Assembly (NCBI GenBank): GCA_020161935.1
Contig: JAIUNI010000012.1
Coordinates: 124,001-188,000 of the forward strand
Direction: 5' to 3'
DNA: 64,000 bases
Source: Chloroflexota bacterium
Lineage (GTDB): Bacteria; Chloroflexota; Anaerolineae; Aggregatilineales; Phototrophicaceae
The translations under genes and the position numbers were made by a program. Under the pieces are notes generated by a model that was given only the letters and a program-made list of their open reading frames with translations, searched no databases and had not been told where the DNA came from. Positions 25,402 through 34,717 of the stretch are shown here, piece after piece. Position 1 is the stretch's first letter; each line of letters begins with the position of its first letter.

Positions 25402-26805
25402 CTACGATTTATGTGCTTTCCGTCGTAGGGCTGGCAGCGCCACCAGCGCCGTCAGGAACGCCGAGATGAACAGCAGCAAGTTCACGATCCACGCACCGGT
25501 AACCGCGCCGGACTGCGCGTGTGTCCCTATATTTATAGACGTGTTGTTAGCGGCATCCCATACGTCGTTGAGGCTTGCGCCCTGCTGCAATAGCAGTAAC
25601 CCCGGCAGCAGAATAGCGATCAAAGTGATGACCTTAATGGCGATGATCGGGCGCATCAGCCCTAAGCCGCGGTACAACGGCCCGAAGATGCCGCCAACCG
25701 CCAGCACGATTCCGTATAACGCCAGCGCTCTAACGATGGGAACGGCAGGTATCCACTGGTCACTGAAGATTAGGGGGACGATTAGCGGGACGAAGATCAC
25801 GAATAGGGCGTAGAAGCCGACCGCGCCCAACCCCAGCGCCACCAGCACCCGCATGAAGTTACGCCAGAGCTGCTTAAAATCGCGCCGACCGATGGCCTGC
25901 GGTACGACGGCCTGAATGTTGTCGAATAGGGCGGAGGCGAGGGTGGCGGGTATGGTCAGCGCCTTGAAACCTAACTCCAAGTATCCGGCAGCGGTTTTAC
26001 CCGCGTAAATGCCGACGATTTGCAGCGGGATTTCGGTGTAGAGACCGGCGATGTTTTTATCGACGGCGTTGAGGAAGCCGAAGCCTAAATACCGGCGCGG
26101 GTTGACGCGCTTCACCTGCCCGATGACGCGGCGTATCGGCGGGTAGGGTACAGCATATTCGTTCCGGTAGCGTTCATAGAACCACAGCGCCATGATGCAG
26201 GTGGTTACCGAGTAGACGACGCGGGAGGCAACCATGCTTTCCGGCGAGGGGCTGATGAGCAGCGCCACGAGGGTGCAAGCCAGCAGCACGAGTTGGTTGA
26301 GGTTGGTGACGATCACCAACCGCCGCATCGCCCGCTGGCTTTGCAGGGTGGTGGTCATCATACCGTAGAGCATATCTGGCAGGACGGTGAGCGAGAGAAA
26401 CGCCGCCAGCAGCCCGATATGCGTGTCGCCATTGTAGGCCAAGCCAGTGAGCGCCGGCCCGACGAGCAGCAATACCGCCGTCACGCCGATGCCCCAGAAC
26501 AGCGCTACCTTGACGAAGACCGCCAGCAAATTGAGGATTTCCGGTTCGTCCTTCGCGCCGACCGCCATTGGCAACTGCGTGCTGAGGCTGGTGTTGAGGC
26601 CAGTGAGGTTGAAGGTTTGGGCGATGCTGAGGACGGACTGCGCCAGCGCCCAGATGCCGTAATCCGCCGCGCCCATCAGCCGCGCGACCAGCAGGGCGGA
26701 AAGAAACGTCGAGGCGGTCATCCCAACTTTGCCGACCTGCAAGATCAACGTGTCGCGGACGAACTTCCGGTTGAAGAAGGCGCGTAGGCGGTCAGGGGTT
26801 ACCAC
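25402..26805 (-). CDS. Lipopolysaccharide/oligosaccharide flippase (Wzx/MATE-like)
   Basis: This 467-residue polytopic membrane protein, with about 12-14 predicted helices, is of the polysaccharide biosynthesis/MVF-Wzx fold. FLSALLVARLMGAADYGIWA near residue 38 is the typical opening. It would flip lipid-linked glycan across the membrane. The start is GTG and overlaps the end of the VapC gene by seven bases, with no clear ribosome site, so translation likely depends on the toxin gene upstream. With the four glycosyltransferases upstream it makes a glycan assembly operon. No polymerase or ligase is seen in the window. Confidence 0.85.
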   Translation of the reverse strand: MVTPDRLRAFFNRKFVRDTLILQVGKVGMTASTFLSALLVARLMGAADYGIWALAQSVLSIAQTFNLTGLNTSLSTQLPMAVGAKDEPEILNLLAVFVKVALFWGIGVTAVLLLVGPALTGLAYNGDTHIGLLAAFLSLTVLPDMLYGMMTTTLQSQRAMRRLVIVTNLNQLVLLACTLVALLISPSPESMVASRVVYSVTTCIMALWFYERYRNEYAVPYPPIRRVIGQVKRVNPRRYLGFGFLNAVDKNIAGLYTEIPLQIVGIYAGKTAAGYLELGFKALTIPATLASALFDNIQAVVPQAIGRRDFKQLWRNFMRVLVALGLGAVGFYALFVIFVPLIVPLIFSDQWIPAVPIVRALALYGIVLAVGGIFGPLYRGLGLMRPIIAIKVITLIAILLPGLLLLQQGASLNDVWDAANNTSINIGTHAQSGAVTGAWIVNLLLFISAFLTALVALPALRRKAHKS

Positions 26806-27188
26806 AAGCGAGTTATACCGTAAGCATCGAAGGCTGCGTCAGCGCTAATGATCGGTAGATTATCCACAATACTCTGAGCAATCAGCATACGGTCAAATGG
26901 GTCGCGGTGATGCAAGGGCAATGTTGTTAAAGTCGTTACATGCTCTAGATTAATGTCAAGCAATTCGACTTCTGCAAGTTGAAGATTTCGCCGGATAAAA
27001 TGATTAAGAGGGTCTTTTGGTGGAGTAAATTTCCCTGTGCGGATTTTAATTGCCATTTCCCAAGGACTTGCGATACTCAGGAACAGTTTATTGTCTGCAT
27101 CACTAACTAGTTGAAGAGCTTTTGTACTTAATGCTTGCTCATCATTAATTAACCATAAAAAAGTATGAGTGTCGAGCAGAAATCGCAT
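26799..27188 (-). CDS. vapC: PIN-domain toxin (VapC family)
   Basis: This is a 129-residue ribonuclease toxin of a type II module. The PIN acidic residues are visible: D6 in FLLDTHTFLW, a glutamate in SPWEMAIK near 43, an aspartate in HRDPFDRMLIAQS near 98, and one in IISADAAFDAYG near 116. The start shares one base with the antitoxin stop (TAATG), the usual coupled arrangement. It is more AT-rich than the neighbouring glycan genes, which suggests acquisition. Confidence 0.9.
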   Translation of the reverse strand: MRFLLDTHTFLWLINDEQALSTKALQLVSDADNKLFLSIASPWEMAIKIRTGKFTPPKDPLNHFIRRNLQLAEVELLDINLEHVTTLTTLPLHHRDPFDRMLIAQSIVDNLPIISADAAFDAYGITRLW

Positions 27189-27412
27189 TATGTATACTCG
27201 TCGAAGTCGTCAATTGGCGCGTTAAAATCGTCGGACATCGAGAACTGTCCTTTTGCAGCACCAAGTTTACGTAATCGCTTTGGTGCTTCGACTTGAACGA
27301 GCTTAAACCGTTCCTGCTCGTCGGTTACGATAACGACTTCCTCGCCGCGCTTCGCCGCTTGGATAAGGTCATCCAGCTTAAAGTTTTTGTCATGCACATT
27401 GATCTGGAGCAT
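27188..27412 (-). CDS. Antitoxin, Phd/YefM-like (VapB role)
   Basis: This 74-residue protein of the prevent-host-death type reads MLQINVHDKNFKLDDLIQAA then KRGEEVVIVTDEQERFKLV. The C-terminal acidic tail (DDFNAPIDDFDEY) would wrap the toxin. AGGAGA lies eight bases upstream of the ATG. It begins only 14 bases after the end of a glycosyltransferase gene, so the module is read as part of the glycan operon and may also repress it by binding near its own start. Confidence 0.85.
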   Translation of the reverse strand: MLQINVHDKNFKLDDLIQAAKRGEEVVIVTDEQERFKLVQVEAPKRLRKLGAAKGQFSMSDDFNAPIDDFDEYT

Positions 27413-27426
27413 CGGACATTCTCCTG

Positions 27427-28545
27427 CTAACCAACAACCTGATTATACACGCCGATCAATTCCTGAGCGACGGTTGCCCACGTCTGACGCGCTGCTTTCT
27501 CGCGTCCTGCCGCGCCCATGCGTGCCGCGAGAGATGGGTTGCTCAATAGGCGGATGATGGCTTCCGGCAGTTGGACGGCGACCTGTGCTTGTGAGACGAG
27601 CAAGCCGGTTACCTCATTGTCGATGGCATCTTCCGCGCCGCAGTCGGTCGTGCCGATGACGGGCAGCCCCGCCGCGCTGGCTTCCAGATGCACGAGGCCG
27701 TAGCCCTCAAAGCGCCAGCCGTCATTCATGGAAGGCAGCGCGAAAAGGGTGGCACGGCGGTAGTAATCGAGCAGTACATCTTCCGACACATGCCCGAACA
27801 ACAGCACGCGCTTACTCAAGTCGAGCGCGGCGATGGTGTCCTTGATCTGCTGCACATAGGCGGGTTCGGCGGTGAGGCTGCCGATGATGACGCAGCGGGC
27901 GTTGGGGAACTGCTCCAGCACTTTGGGCATGGCTTTCACCAGTTCAAGCTGCCCTTTGCGCGGTTTGACTGCCCCGACGGCGAGGATGAACGGTGGATCG
28001 TCCGGCGTGTGGGTGATACCGGCGAAGCGTGACGCATCCACGCCGTTATTGACCACTGCTGTTCGCACCCCCGGCAGCGCGGCTTGAGCAACCTTCTCGG
28101 TGTAATGGCTGACGCAAATCAGCGTCGATTGCAGGAAAGCGCGGCGGTAGAGCAGGCTAAAAGGCCAGCGTTCATGCTCCGCCATGCGGACGTAACTGCC
28201 GTGCCCGGTGACGACCAGCGGACGCGGGCCAGCCACCCACGCGCCCAACGGGGCAAAGGGTTCTGCTAGCGCGTGAACGACATCGCAGTTATGGAGGATA
28301 CGGCGCACGGCGGGAACCTGCGCCATCATCTTGACGGTGAATGCCCGTTCGCGCGGCACGAGGGCTGGCAGTATCGGATGCACATCGACATCAATCATCG
28401 AGGGGCTGTTACTCGCGGCGACCACCGTCATCCGCACATCCAGCTTACGCAGCGCTTGAATCAGGCTGAGGCTGTATTGTGCCCAGCCGTGCTTCATCGT
28501 TAGATCAGGCGCGAGGATGCCAATGTGCAGGTTGGGGCGGTTCAC
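27427..28545 (-). CDS. Family 4 glycosyltransferase (GT-B)
   Basis: This 372-residue sugar transferase has a GT-B fold. The start is GTG, forming a GTGA overlap with the stop of the preceding glycosyltransferase, with AGAGGTG seven bases upstream. An ATG-led extension of 17 residues lies inside the neighbour and is rejected. The N-terminal nucleotide-sugar acceptor half reads LHIGILAPDLTMKHGWAQYS. The C-terminal half has LAVGAVKPRKGQLELVKAM and the E-x7-E motif in EGYGLVHLEASAAGLPVIGT. Donor and acceptor are unknown. Confidence 0.88.
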   Translation of the reverse strand: MNRPNLHIGILAPDLTMKHGWAQYSLSLIQALRKLDVRMTVVAASNSPSMIDVDVHPILPALVPRERAFTVKMMAQVPAVRRILHNCDVVHALAEPFAPLGAWVAGPRPLVVTGHGSYVRMAEHERWPFSLLYRRAFLQSTLICVSHYTEKVAQAALPGVRTAVVNNGVDASRFAGITHTPDDPPFILAVGAVKPRKGQLELVKAMPKVLEQFPNARCVIIGSLTAEPAYVQQIKDTIAALDLSKRVLLFGHVSEDVLLDYYRRATLFALPSMNDGWRFEGYGLVHLEASAAGLPVIGTTDCGAEDAIDNEVTGLLVSQAQVAVQLPEAIIRLLSNPSLAARMGAAGREKAARQTWATVAQELIGVYNQVVG

Positions 28546-29744
28546 GACTGCACCTCTTGGATGGTTTGTAGGATGGCCGTCGCCCGTGCCGCCCATGTGT
28601 AGTGGCTCATCACGTCAGCATAAGCGGCATCGGCTAATCGCTGGCGCAGCGGGGCATCATCTCGCAGCCGCTGGATGGCTGTCGCTAAAGCGGGCGCGTC
28701 GGTTGGCGGAACGAGCAGCGCGGTTTCGCCGTCTTTCACCACCTCCCCGATGCTCGGTAAGTCGGAAGCGATGATCGCCCGCTGTGATGCCATGTATTCG
28801 AACAACTTCATGGGTGAGGTGTAATAGGCGAAGTGCGGTGTCCACGGCAGCGGGATGACGCATATATCGAGCGCGGCAAGGTACAGCGGCACTTTGTCCG
28901 GCGCGACCTGCCCCGCGTACAAAAAGCGTTCGCCGCTTAAGCCAATCCGCAGCCAGTGTTGGCGCAGGGCTTTCGCCATGTCGTCCGGCCCGCCGACCAA
29001 GCCGAGCGCCACACCTTCGACCTGCGCCAGCGCCTCGACCAGCGTCCCCACGCCCTTATCGGCGGCCATTGTTTGCAGCCGCCCGACATAGCCGACGATG
29101 AACGCCTCTTGCGGCCAGCCGATTTGTGCCCGTGCTTCGGCCTGCGGGGGCATGTTGGCGAAACGTTCCCTGCGGATGCCATCGTGGGCGACCCTAAAGC
29201 GCGGTGGTTGAGATGTCGTGCTGAGGGCTTGTAAATCCTCTTGCAGCTTCCGCGTGATCGGAATAACTGTCCCGACCCGCTGGATAACCTGCCGCTGCAA
29301 CCAGCGTCCGCCGCGCCCGTTCGCCAGCATGTGCGCCTCATACACCAGCGCCTTTCGCGGTTTGACGAGGCTGAGGGCAAACAGCGTCAGGGTATCACGG
29401 CTGTAGTAACTATCGGCGCGGGTGAACAGTGCGGCGATCAGCAGCACAAGTGTGTAGGTGATGGCCTGCGTGTAAAAGATCAGCTTGGAGAGTAAGCCGC
29501 TGGCGGGAATCACATTGAGCAGATCGAGGCAGGGCAAACGCCGGATGCTGAACGCCTGCCGCACGCCGTAGTGGGCATACACATCTTTGACCGCTGCCAT
29601 TTCGGACGTATTCACGCGCCGCGCCACCCACAGCCGCACATCCGCGTCGGCTTCCGCGAACGCCTCGCAGTTCTGCATGATCTGAAGGCCGTGCGCTTTT
29701 TCGGTCGGCAGGCGGATGTTGGCGAGGTACAGCAGGTTAGGCAT
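28542..29744 (-). CDS. Family 4 glycosyltransferase (GT-B)
   Basis: This is a 400-residue GT-B transferase. The opening MPNLLYLANIRLPTEKAHGL is typical of GT4 enzymes that scan along a lipid-linked acceptor. VGYVGRLQTMAADKGV near residue 215 and MKLFEYMASQRAIIASDLPS near 310 form the donor-binding site. It overlaps both neighbours (by 8 bases upstream and 4 downstream), so it is translationally coupled in the operon. Specificity not determined. Confidence 0.87.
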   Translation of the reverse strand: MPNLLYLANIRLPTEKAHGLQIMQNCEAFAEADADVRLWVARRVNTSEMAAVKDVYAHYGVRQAFSIRRLPCLDLLNVIPASGLLSKLIFYTQAITYTLVLLIAALFTRADSYYSRDTLTLFALSLVKPRKALVYEAHMLANGRGGRWLQRQVIQRVGTVIPITRKLQEDLQALSTTSQPPRFRVAHDGIRRERFANMPPQAEARAQIGWPQEAFIVGYVGRLQTMAADKGVGTLVEALAQVEGVALGLVGGPDDMAKALRQHWLRIGLSGERFLYAGQVAPDKVPLYLAALDICVIPLPWTPHFAYYTSPMKLFEYMASQRAIIASDLPSIGEVVKDGETALLVPPTDAPALATAIQRLRDDAPLRQRLADAAYADVMSHYTWAARATAILQTIQEVQS

Positions 29745-30813
29745 GGTCGGGTTTATTCGCAGTCAAAATAGTCATCAAACGGTCAACGAGGCGGTCGATG
29801 CTGTGCTGCTCGACAACTAACGCACGCAGTTGGCTGCCGAGATCAGTACGATCTTGAACTGACATTTCGATTAACCGTTTGAGGCGCACGGGCAGCACGT
29901 CCGGCGACTCCGGCGGGATATAGAGCAGGTCAGCCCACGGCGCGAGAATCGGCTCAAAGGATTCGTTGGCGGTGATGACGGGCAAGCCGCAAGCCATCGC
30001 TTCCAGCACCGCTTTATCGAGGCTGCCAGTCGCGCTCATATTCACCATTACATCAGCCTGCTGATACTCGCGGGTGACGGCTTCATAAGGCATCCCGCCC
30101 GAGAAGGTGACGAGACTTTCAAGGTGCGCCTCGCGAACCAGCCTGTGCAGTTGATTGAGGTAGGCGCTGTCGGCGGGTGTGGCCTCGCCGATCAAGCGCA
30201 GCCGGAGATCGGTTAGCCCTTGTTCGTGCAGGCTTTTCACCGCCGCGATGATGATCTCCAAGCGTTTGACTGGCGCAACCCGCCCGATGCTGATGATGGT
30301 GAACAGTGTGTCGCTTGGACGAGTCGTGGGGGTAAACACCGTCGTATCAATTCCCTGCCCGATGATGTGCAGTTTCTTACTGGGCAGCCGGAAACCATCC
30401 GGCGTTGAGGTAACAATGTGGTCAACCAGCTTCTCGGCGGCTTGCAGCATCCGCCCGGTGGCTTTGTGAGCGTACCACAGGGTAATCGGGACGCGGTACA
30501 GCTTGAGCAGCGGCGCGGCCATCACCGCGAACAACTGCATCATGTGGGCGAAACAGGCATCATAATGGTGCTGGCGTAGGAGGTTGAGCAGGATGCGGTA
30601 AAACTCGACTGCCCGCCGCGCTTCGCCGTAGCCTTTCTCTTTACCCACCGAGTAGACACGCACGTTGGGCGCGACCGCCAGCTTACCGACCCGCATGGTA
30701 ATCACATCCACCGCCTCGCAGCGAGCCGCCAGCGCGTTAATCCATATCGTAGTAAAGCCCAGAACCGGGTCGTCGGTATCGGTGGCGAGGTTGAACAGCA
30801 GCAAGCGCATCAC
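29737..30813 (-). CDS. Glycosyltransferase (GT4-like)
   Basis: This 358-residue GT-B protein has an N-terminal MMRLLLFNLATDTDDPVLGF, central KLHIIGQGIDTTVF and IISIGRVAPVKRLEIIIAAV, and the late donor-site segment GSLDKAVLEAMACGLPVI near residue 265. It starts within the end of the upstream glycosyltransferase gene (ATGA overlap). It is probably one of four sequential transferases building a surface glycan repeat unit. Confidence 0.85.
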   Translation of the reverse strand: MMRLLLFNLATDTDDPVLGFTTIWINALAARCEAVDVITMRVGKLAVAPNVRVYSVGKEKGYGEARRAVEFYRILLNLLRQHHYDACFAHMMQLFAVMAAPLLKLYRVPITLWYAHKATGRMLQAAEKLVDHIVTSTPDGFRLPSKKLHIIGQGIDTTVFTPTTRPSDTLFTIISIGRVAPVKRLEIIIAAVKSLHEQGLTDLRLRLIGEATPADSAYLNQLHRLVREAHLESLVTFSGGMPYEAVTREYQQADVMVNMSATGSLDKAVLEAMACGLPVITANESFEPILAPWADLLYIPPESPDVLPVRLKRLIEMSVQDRTDLGSQLRALVVEQHSIDRLVDRLMTILTANKPDHA

Positions 30814-32018
30814 GGCCTCTTTCCGCTGACGGTATCCAAAGCCGCCGTAAGCAGTTTGCGGTAGCCTTCTAAAAATGCCCCCTCGGAAAACACCTGCTCG
30901 GCTGTGGCGCGGGCGCGAGTCGTCATGGCTTCAATGTCGGGGTTGGCATACATCTGGCGCAGTGTGTCGGTGAGTCCGGCGGTATCTTTGGGTGTCATCA
31001 AGTAACCGGTCACGCCGTCCTCGATCACCTCCGGTATGCCGGAAACGCGGCTGGCAATCACGGCTAATCCGCTGAACATGGCTTCGATCACCACACGCGG
31101 CAGCCCCTCGGAAAGCGAGGGCAGCACCAACGCCCGTCCCCGCGCCATATAACCACCAAGCTCGGCTTGCGACACCTTCCCAACGAACGTCACCCGCGAT
31201 TGGAGGCCGAGCGCTTCGGTTTGGCTGTGCAGTTCGGCAGTGTAGGCCGTGTTTTCCGGCTTGCCGACCAGCCACAGGTGGGCATCCGGCACTTCGTTCG
31301 CAATCGCGGCGAAAGCCTTTAGGAGGGTATGCACTTCTTTGCGCGGGATGAGTACGCCCGCGTAGACGAGATCACGGGCAGCGGCGACCGGAATATCGCG
31401 CTGGCGGTCACGGAAGGCGCTGGCATCCGTCCACGCCATGAACTGGTGAATCGGTTTGCCGGATGACCATCTACCAAGCTGTTCACGGGTGCTTTTGGAT
31501 ACCCCGCGCAGGACATCCGCATGGCGCAAGCCGTAACGCGCGGCTTTGCCCATCGCCCAACGGTAGGCGCTCATGAAGGCGACTTTGCGCTGCTCCAACA
31601 CGCCAACCTCGAAATCGCCGTGGCTTTCGACCACCAGCGCTACCTTTCGCCCGAACAGCCGCGCGAGGTTTTTGACCCACGCCGCCAGCGCCCCCTCAAA
31701 CGGGCTGGTCGCGACGATGATCCGCACGTCTCGCCGGATAACCAACCACAGCATGATGAGCGGGGCGAGGGTGAACATTTCAAGGTAACGCAGGATCGAC
31801 GAAGGCAGTTCAGGCAGCAGGATAAAGCGAGCGTGTTGGGTAAAGTCGCGCGGTTTCAAGCCGGTGGCGAACCCCAATATAATCATGTTTACGCCGAGCG
31901 CGGTCAGGTACTTCCACTTCTTGTCTTCGGTGTCGTTCAGCGGTTGGGTATAACGCGGATTGCCGACCCATAAGACGGTTAGACCCGCGATTGAAGTTGT
32001 CGAAGTCGTTTCAAGCAT
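30810..32018 (-). CDS. Family 4 glycosyltransferase, first gene of glycan operon
   Basis: This is a 402-residue GT-B transferase. The N-terminal half includes hydrophobic stretches (MFTLAPLIMLWLVIRRDV near 95), possibly a membrane-association helix as in lipid-linked glycan synthesis. The C-terminal half has DLVYAGVLIPRKEVHTLLKA and the E-x7-E site SEGLPRVVIEAMFSGLAVIA near 310. It is the first of at least seven tightly packed genes running to the flippase. Confidence 0.87.
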   Translation of the reverse strand: MLETTSTTSIAGLTVLWVGNPRYTQPLNDTEDKKWKYLTALGVNMIILGFATGLKPRDFTQHARFILLPELPSSILRYLEMFTLAPLIMLWLVIRRDVRIIVATSPFEGALAAWVKNLARLFGRKVALVVESHGDFEVGVLEQRKVAFMSAYRWAMGKAARYGLRHADVLRGVSKSTREQLGRWSSGKPIHQFMAWTDASAFRDRQRDIPVAAARDLVYAGVLIPRKEVHTLLKAFAAIANEVPDAHLWLVGKPENTAYTAELHSQTEALGLQSRVTFVGKVSQAELGGYMARGRALVLPSLSEGLPRVVIEAMFSGLAVIASRVSGIPEVIEDGVTGYLMTPKDTAGLTDTLRQMYANPDIEAMTTRARATAEQVFSEGAFLEGYRKLLTAALDTVSGKRP

Positions 32019-32069
32019 CGCAGCACTTTTAAATTAGGGGTGAAGGTTCGGGTTGTGTCTGATCTGGAC

Positions 32070-32438
32070 TCAATCATCGTTTCTTAATTCGTCAATAATT
32101 TCTTCGGAAGGTCGTGCGCCTGCCGGAAGAATACCAGCTTGTCGAATTGCTTCATCAGAGGGACGTTTGCCCGCAGTCGTCCAGTCAGGATTCGGCGGAT
32201 AATCAACAACTTCATCCGGTTGAGGTATAGACAACCTCCCCGCCGCTAGCAGGATAGCACGCAAGCGTTCACGTTCGCTGTTGACCGGAATAGCTGGAGC
32301 TTGAGGCGCTGGTTCAGTCGCGGCGACCATCACGGTAACGTTACCGGTTGGCGCGTCAGGCGGTAGATCAATAATCAGGCGGCGATCTTCACCGACGACG
32401 GCCTTAATGACAATTGGGGGATTTGGTTGCGCGACCAT
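32070..32438 (-). CDS. Hypothetical antitoxin-like protein, solitary
   Basis: This is a 122-residue protein of unknown function. The start MVAQPNPPIV is chosen because AAAGGA lies seven bases before it; an upstream in-frame extension has no such site. The segment VVGEDRRLIIDLPPDAPTGN resembles small Chloroflexi/cyanobacterial proteins that open AbrB- or PIN-partner antitoxin genes. A C-terminal proline- and acid-rich tail (PSEEIIDELRNDD) is also antitoxin-like. No toxin gene lies next to it, so it may be an orphan or act on a distant PIN protein. The assignment is tentative. Confidence 0.5.
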   Translation of the reverse strand: MVAQPNPPIVIKAVVGEDRRLIIDLPPDAPTGNVTVMVAATEPAPQAPAIPVNSERERLRAILLAAGRLSIPQPDEVVDYPPNPDWTTAGKRPSDEAIRQAGILPAGARPSEEIIDELRNDD

Positions 32439-32654
32439 GAGCATGTCCTTTCCATCATTTGGGTTTATTATAGCAGTTCCGCCCAAGCTGACCGAAGTCC
32501 TCGCCTCTATCAAGATTTTATAAGTCCAATGCAGATTGAATGGCCTTAATTAGTGGACTTATAATGCATTTGATGACCAGCGCCCGCGCGACATTTCCCC
32601 AGACGTTGGCCTTTTTGATAGTTCATATATCCTTGAATGAGATCATAACTTCAA

Positions 32655-33908
32655 ATGGCTAGTATGGCACAAGCACCTGCGGCAGAGAGCAAACCTGCCC
32701 GCGTTCATAATTTCTCCGCCTTCCAATTCCCAAATTTCCGCCTGTACTTTATCGGTCAAACGATTTCGATTTCCGGCTCGTGGATGCAAATCGTGGCTCA
32801 AGGGTGGCTCGTTTTTGAGCTGACCAAGAATGAGCTGTGGCTGGGGTTGGTGGCGTGTGCGGCAGGGCTGCCCAGCCTGATCCTGTCGCCGCTGGCGGGT
32901 GTGCTGGTGGAGCGGATTCATACCCGCAAGCTGCTGCTCATCACCCAAACCATGCAGATGTTTTTAGCATTGGCGTTGGCGCTGTTGACCTTTAGTAACA
33001 CGGTGCAGGTGTGGCATATTATGGTGTTGGCCTTCCTGCTGGGTATCACCAACGCGATTGACGCGCCGTCGCGGCAGGCGATTGTGGCGGACTTGGTTGA
33101 CCGTGAACACCTTCCCAGCGGCATCGCTATGAACTCGATCATCTTCAACCTGTCGCGGGTCATCGGGCCCGTGATCGGCGGTATCCTGCTGACGAAGGTT
33201 GGGCCAGCGTGGTGTTTCCTCATCAACGGCCTGAGCTTTATCGCGGTGCTGTTCACGCTCTACAAGATGCAGGTCGCCATTCGTCCGCGTACCTTGATGG
33301 CCTTCGCGCCGATCAAACAGCTTAAAGAAGGCTTGCAGTTCGCCCGCAAGCATCACACGATTGCGCCGCTGCTTTTACTGGCTGTCGCCGCCGCGCTGTT
33401 CACCAACAACATCTCCACACTGCTGCCAGCCTTCGCCGACACTGTTTTACACTCGCCTAAAGAAGCCTACGCCGATATTACCACCGCCATCGGGGTTGGC
33501 GCGGTCATCGCCGGACTGATTATGAACCTCATGGGAAAGTGGCTGGGGCGGGGGCGAGTGGTCGGGTTGATGGTGATTTTTGTGACCATCTCAGCGTTCG
33601 CGTTCAGCACGACCGCGACTGAAACACCCGCCATCATTTTCGCGGGCTTATACGGCTTTGGCATCATCCTTCAGTTTGTGACGGTCAATACCCTGATTCA
33701 GAGTGAAGTGCCGGATGCGTTTCGTGGGCGTGTCCTCAGCCTATATACCCTGTCGTGGTTTGGTATCGCACCGTTTGGGGCGCTGCTGATGGGCGGGGTC
33801 GCCAGTGTGATCGGCACACCAACCACCATTGGCTTGACGGCAGTTCTCGGCGGCATGATGAGCATCTTCGTGCTGCTCCGGTGGCCTGCCGCGCGTCAAT
33901 TGGCCTAA
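32655..33908 (+). CDS. MFS transporter (EntS/MFS_3-like exporter)
   Basis: This 417-residue membrane protein with about 11-12 helices belongs to the group related to enterobactin exporter EntS and macrolide-efflux proteins. FPNFRLYFIGQTISISGSWM near residue 27, then QIVAQGWLVFELT, is the hallmark N-terminus; LGITNAIDAPSRQAIVADLV near 130 is the second. SEVPDAFRGRVLSLYTL near 355 is also typical. It likely exports a small organic molecule using the proton gradient. No ribosome site is visible ahead of the ATG. Confidence 0.87.
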   Translation: MASMAQAPAAESKPARVHNFSAFQFPNFRLYFIGQTISISGSWMQIVAQGWLVFELTKNELWLGLVACAAGLPSLILSPLAGVLVERIHTRKLLLITQTMQMFLALALALLTFSNTVQVWHIMVLAFLLGITNAIDAPSRQAIVADLVDREHLPSGIAMNSIIFNLSRVIGPVIGGILLTKVGPAWCFLINGLSFIAVLFTLYKMQVAIRPRTLMAFAPIKQLKEGLQFARKHHTIAPLLLLAVAAALFTNNISTLLPAFADTVLHSPKEAYADITTAIGVGAVIAGLIMNLMGKWLGRGRVVGLMVIFVTISAFAFSTTATETPAIIFAGLYGFGIILQFVTVNTLIQSEVPDAFRGRVLSLYTLSWFGIAPFGALLMGGVASVIGTPTTIGLTAVLGGMMSIFVLLRWPAARQLA

Positions 33909-33928
33909 TTAATTCTCATCATCGACTT

Positions 33929-33956
33929 GTAGGGGAGGGTCTGTGACCCTCCCGTG
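33929..33956. repeat. GTAGGG palindrome copy 6
   Basis: GTAGGGGAGGGTCTGTGACC followed by CTCCCGTG is identical over 28 bases to the reverse complement of 22231-22258. It sits between convergent genes and may also serve as terminator. Confidence 0.75.
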
Positions 33957-33991
33957 ATTTCCCTCGTTCCAACAACCTCTACAGAAAATAT

Positions 33992-34642
33992 TTACTGCCC
34001 GTAAACGTTGGTGTAGCGGTGGTGCAGCTTGGCGATGTCCTCGTCGGAAATCGTCAGCGGTGTACCCAACTGGCTCGCCAACCAGACAATCGCCGCATTG
34101 TCCTCGGTCATGACAGCCGCCTTAATCGCATGTTCGGCATTCTTACCGATGGCGAATACGCCGTGACTTTGCAGAAGGCACGAGGGACTCTTGGAGTCTT
34201 TCAGCGTTTCCACCACCAACGCGCCAATTTCCTCGCCGCCGATCAGCGCGAAGCCGCCGCAGGGGATCGGGCCGCCGAACTCGTCACCCATCGCGGTGGT
34301 CAGGCAGGGGATACCACGCCCCAGCACCGCGAAGGCGGTCGCATAGCGCGAGTGGGTATGCACCACGCCGAACACATCCGGGCGGTTGCGGTAAATATAG
34401 CAGTGGGAGGCGGTGTCGGAGGACGCTTTGTAGTCGCCTTCCACAATCTTGCCATCAATATCGACCACCACCATATTTTCGGGTGTGAGGTCAGGGAATT
34501 TGATGCCGCTGGGCTTAATGACGACGAGGTTGGTTTCAGGGTCGCGGGCGCTGAGGTTGCCGCTCGTCCACGCGACGAGGTTATTCTTGGGCAGTTCCGC
34601 GTGTAGATGGCAGACTTCTTCACGTAAGGCAGGTAACAGCAT
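33992..34642 (-). CDS. Class II aldolase family, AraD-like L-ribulose-5-phosphate 4-epimerase
   Basis: This is a 216-residue zinc enzyme. ELPKNNLVAWTSGNLSARD and VIKPSGIKFPDLTPENMVVV match the phosphate-binding N-terminus of AraD. ASSDTASHCYIY and VHTHSRYATAF carry the metal-binding histidines; QSHGVFAIGKNAEHAI supplies the third. The C-terminus RYTNVYGQ resembles the AraD end (YYGQ) that holds a catalytic tyrosine, favouring epimerase over fuculose aldolase. It would convert L-ribulose-5-phosphate to xylulose-5-phosphate, which fits the arabinofuranosidase at the right edge and tal-pgi. AraA and AraB are not in the window. Confidence 0.82.
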   Translation of the reverse strand: MLLPALREEVCHLHAELPKNNLVAWTSGNLSARDPETNLVVIKPSGIKFPDLTPENMVVVDIDGKIVEGDYKASSDTASHCYIYRNRPDVFGVVHTHSRYATAFAVLGRGIPCLTTAMGDEFGGPIPCGGFALIGGEEIGALVVETLKDSKSPSCLLQSHGVFAIGKNAEHAIKAAVMTEDNAAIVWLASQLGTPLTISDEDIAKLHHRYTNVYGQ

Positions 34643-34717
34643 GATTGTTCACTCTCGTTTTAGGTTTTATTGTCCAATGGAATCTATCTATGAATTGGCA
34701 TTTCGGGTAGGGTTAGG

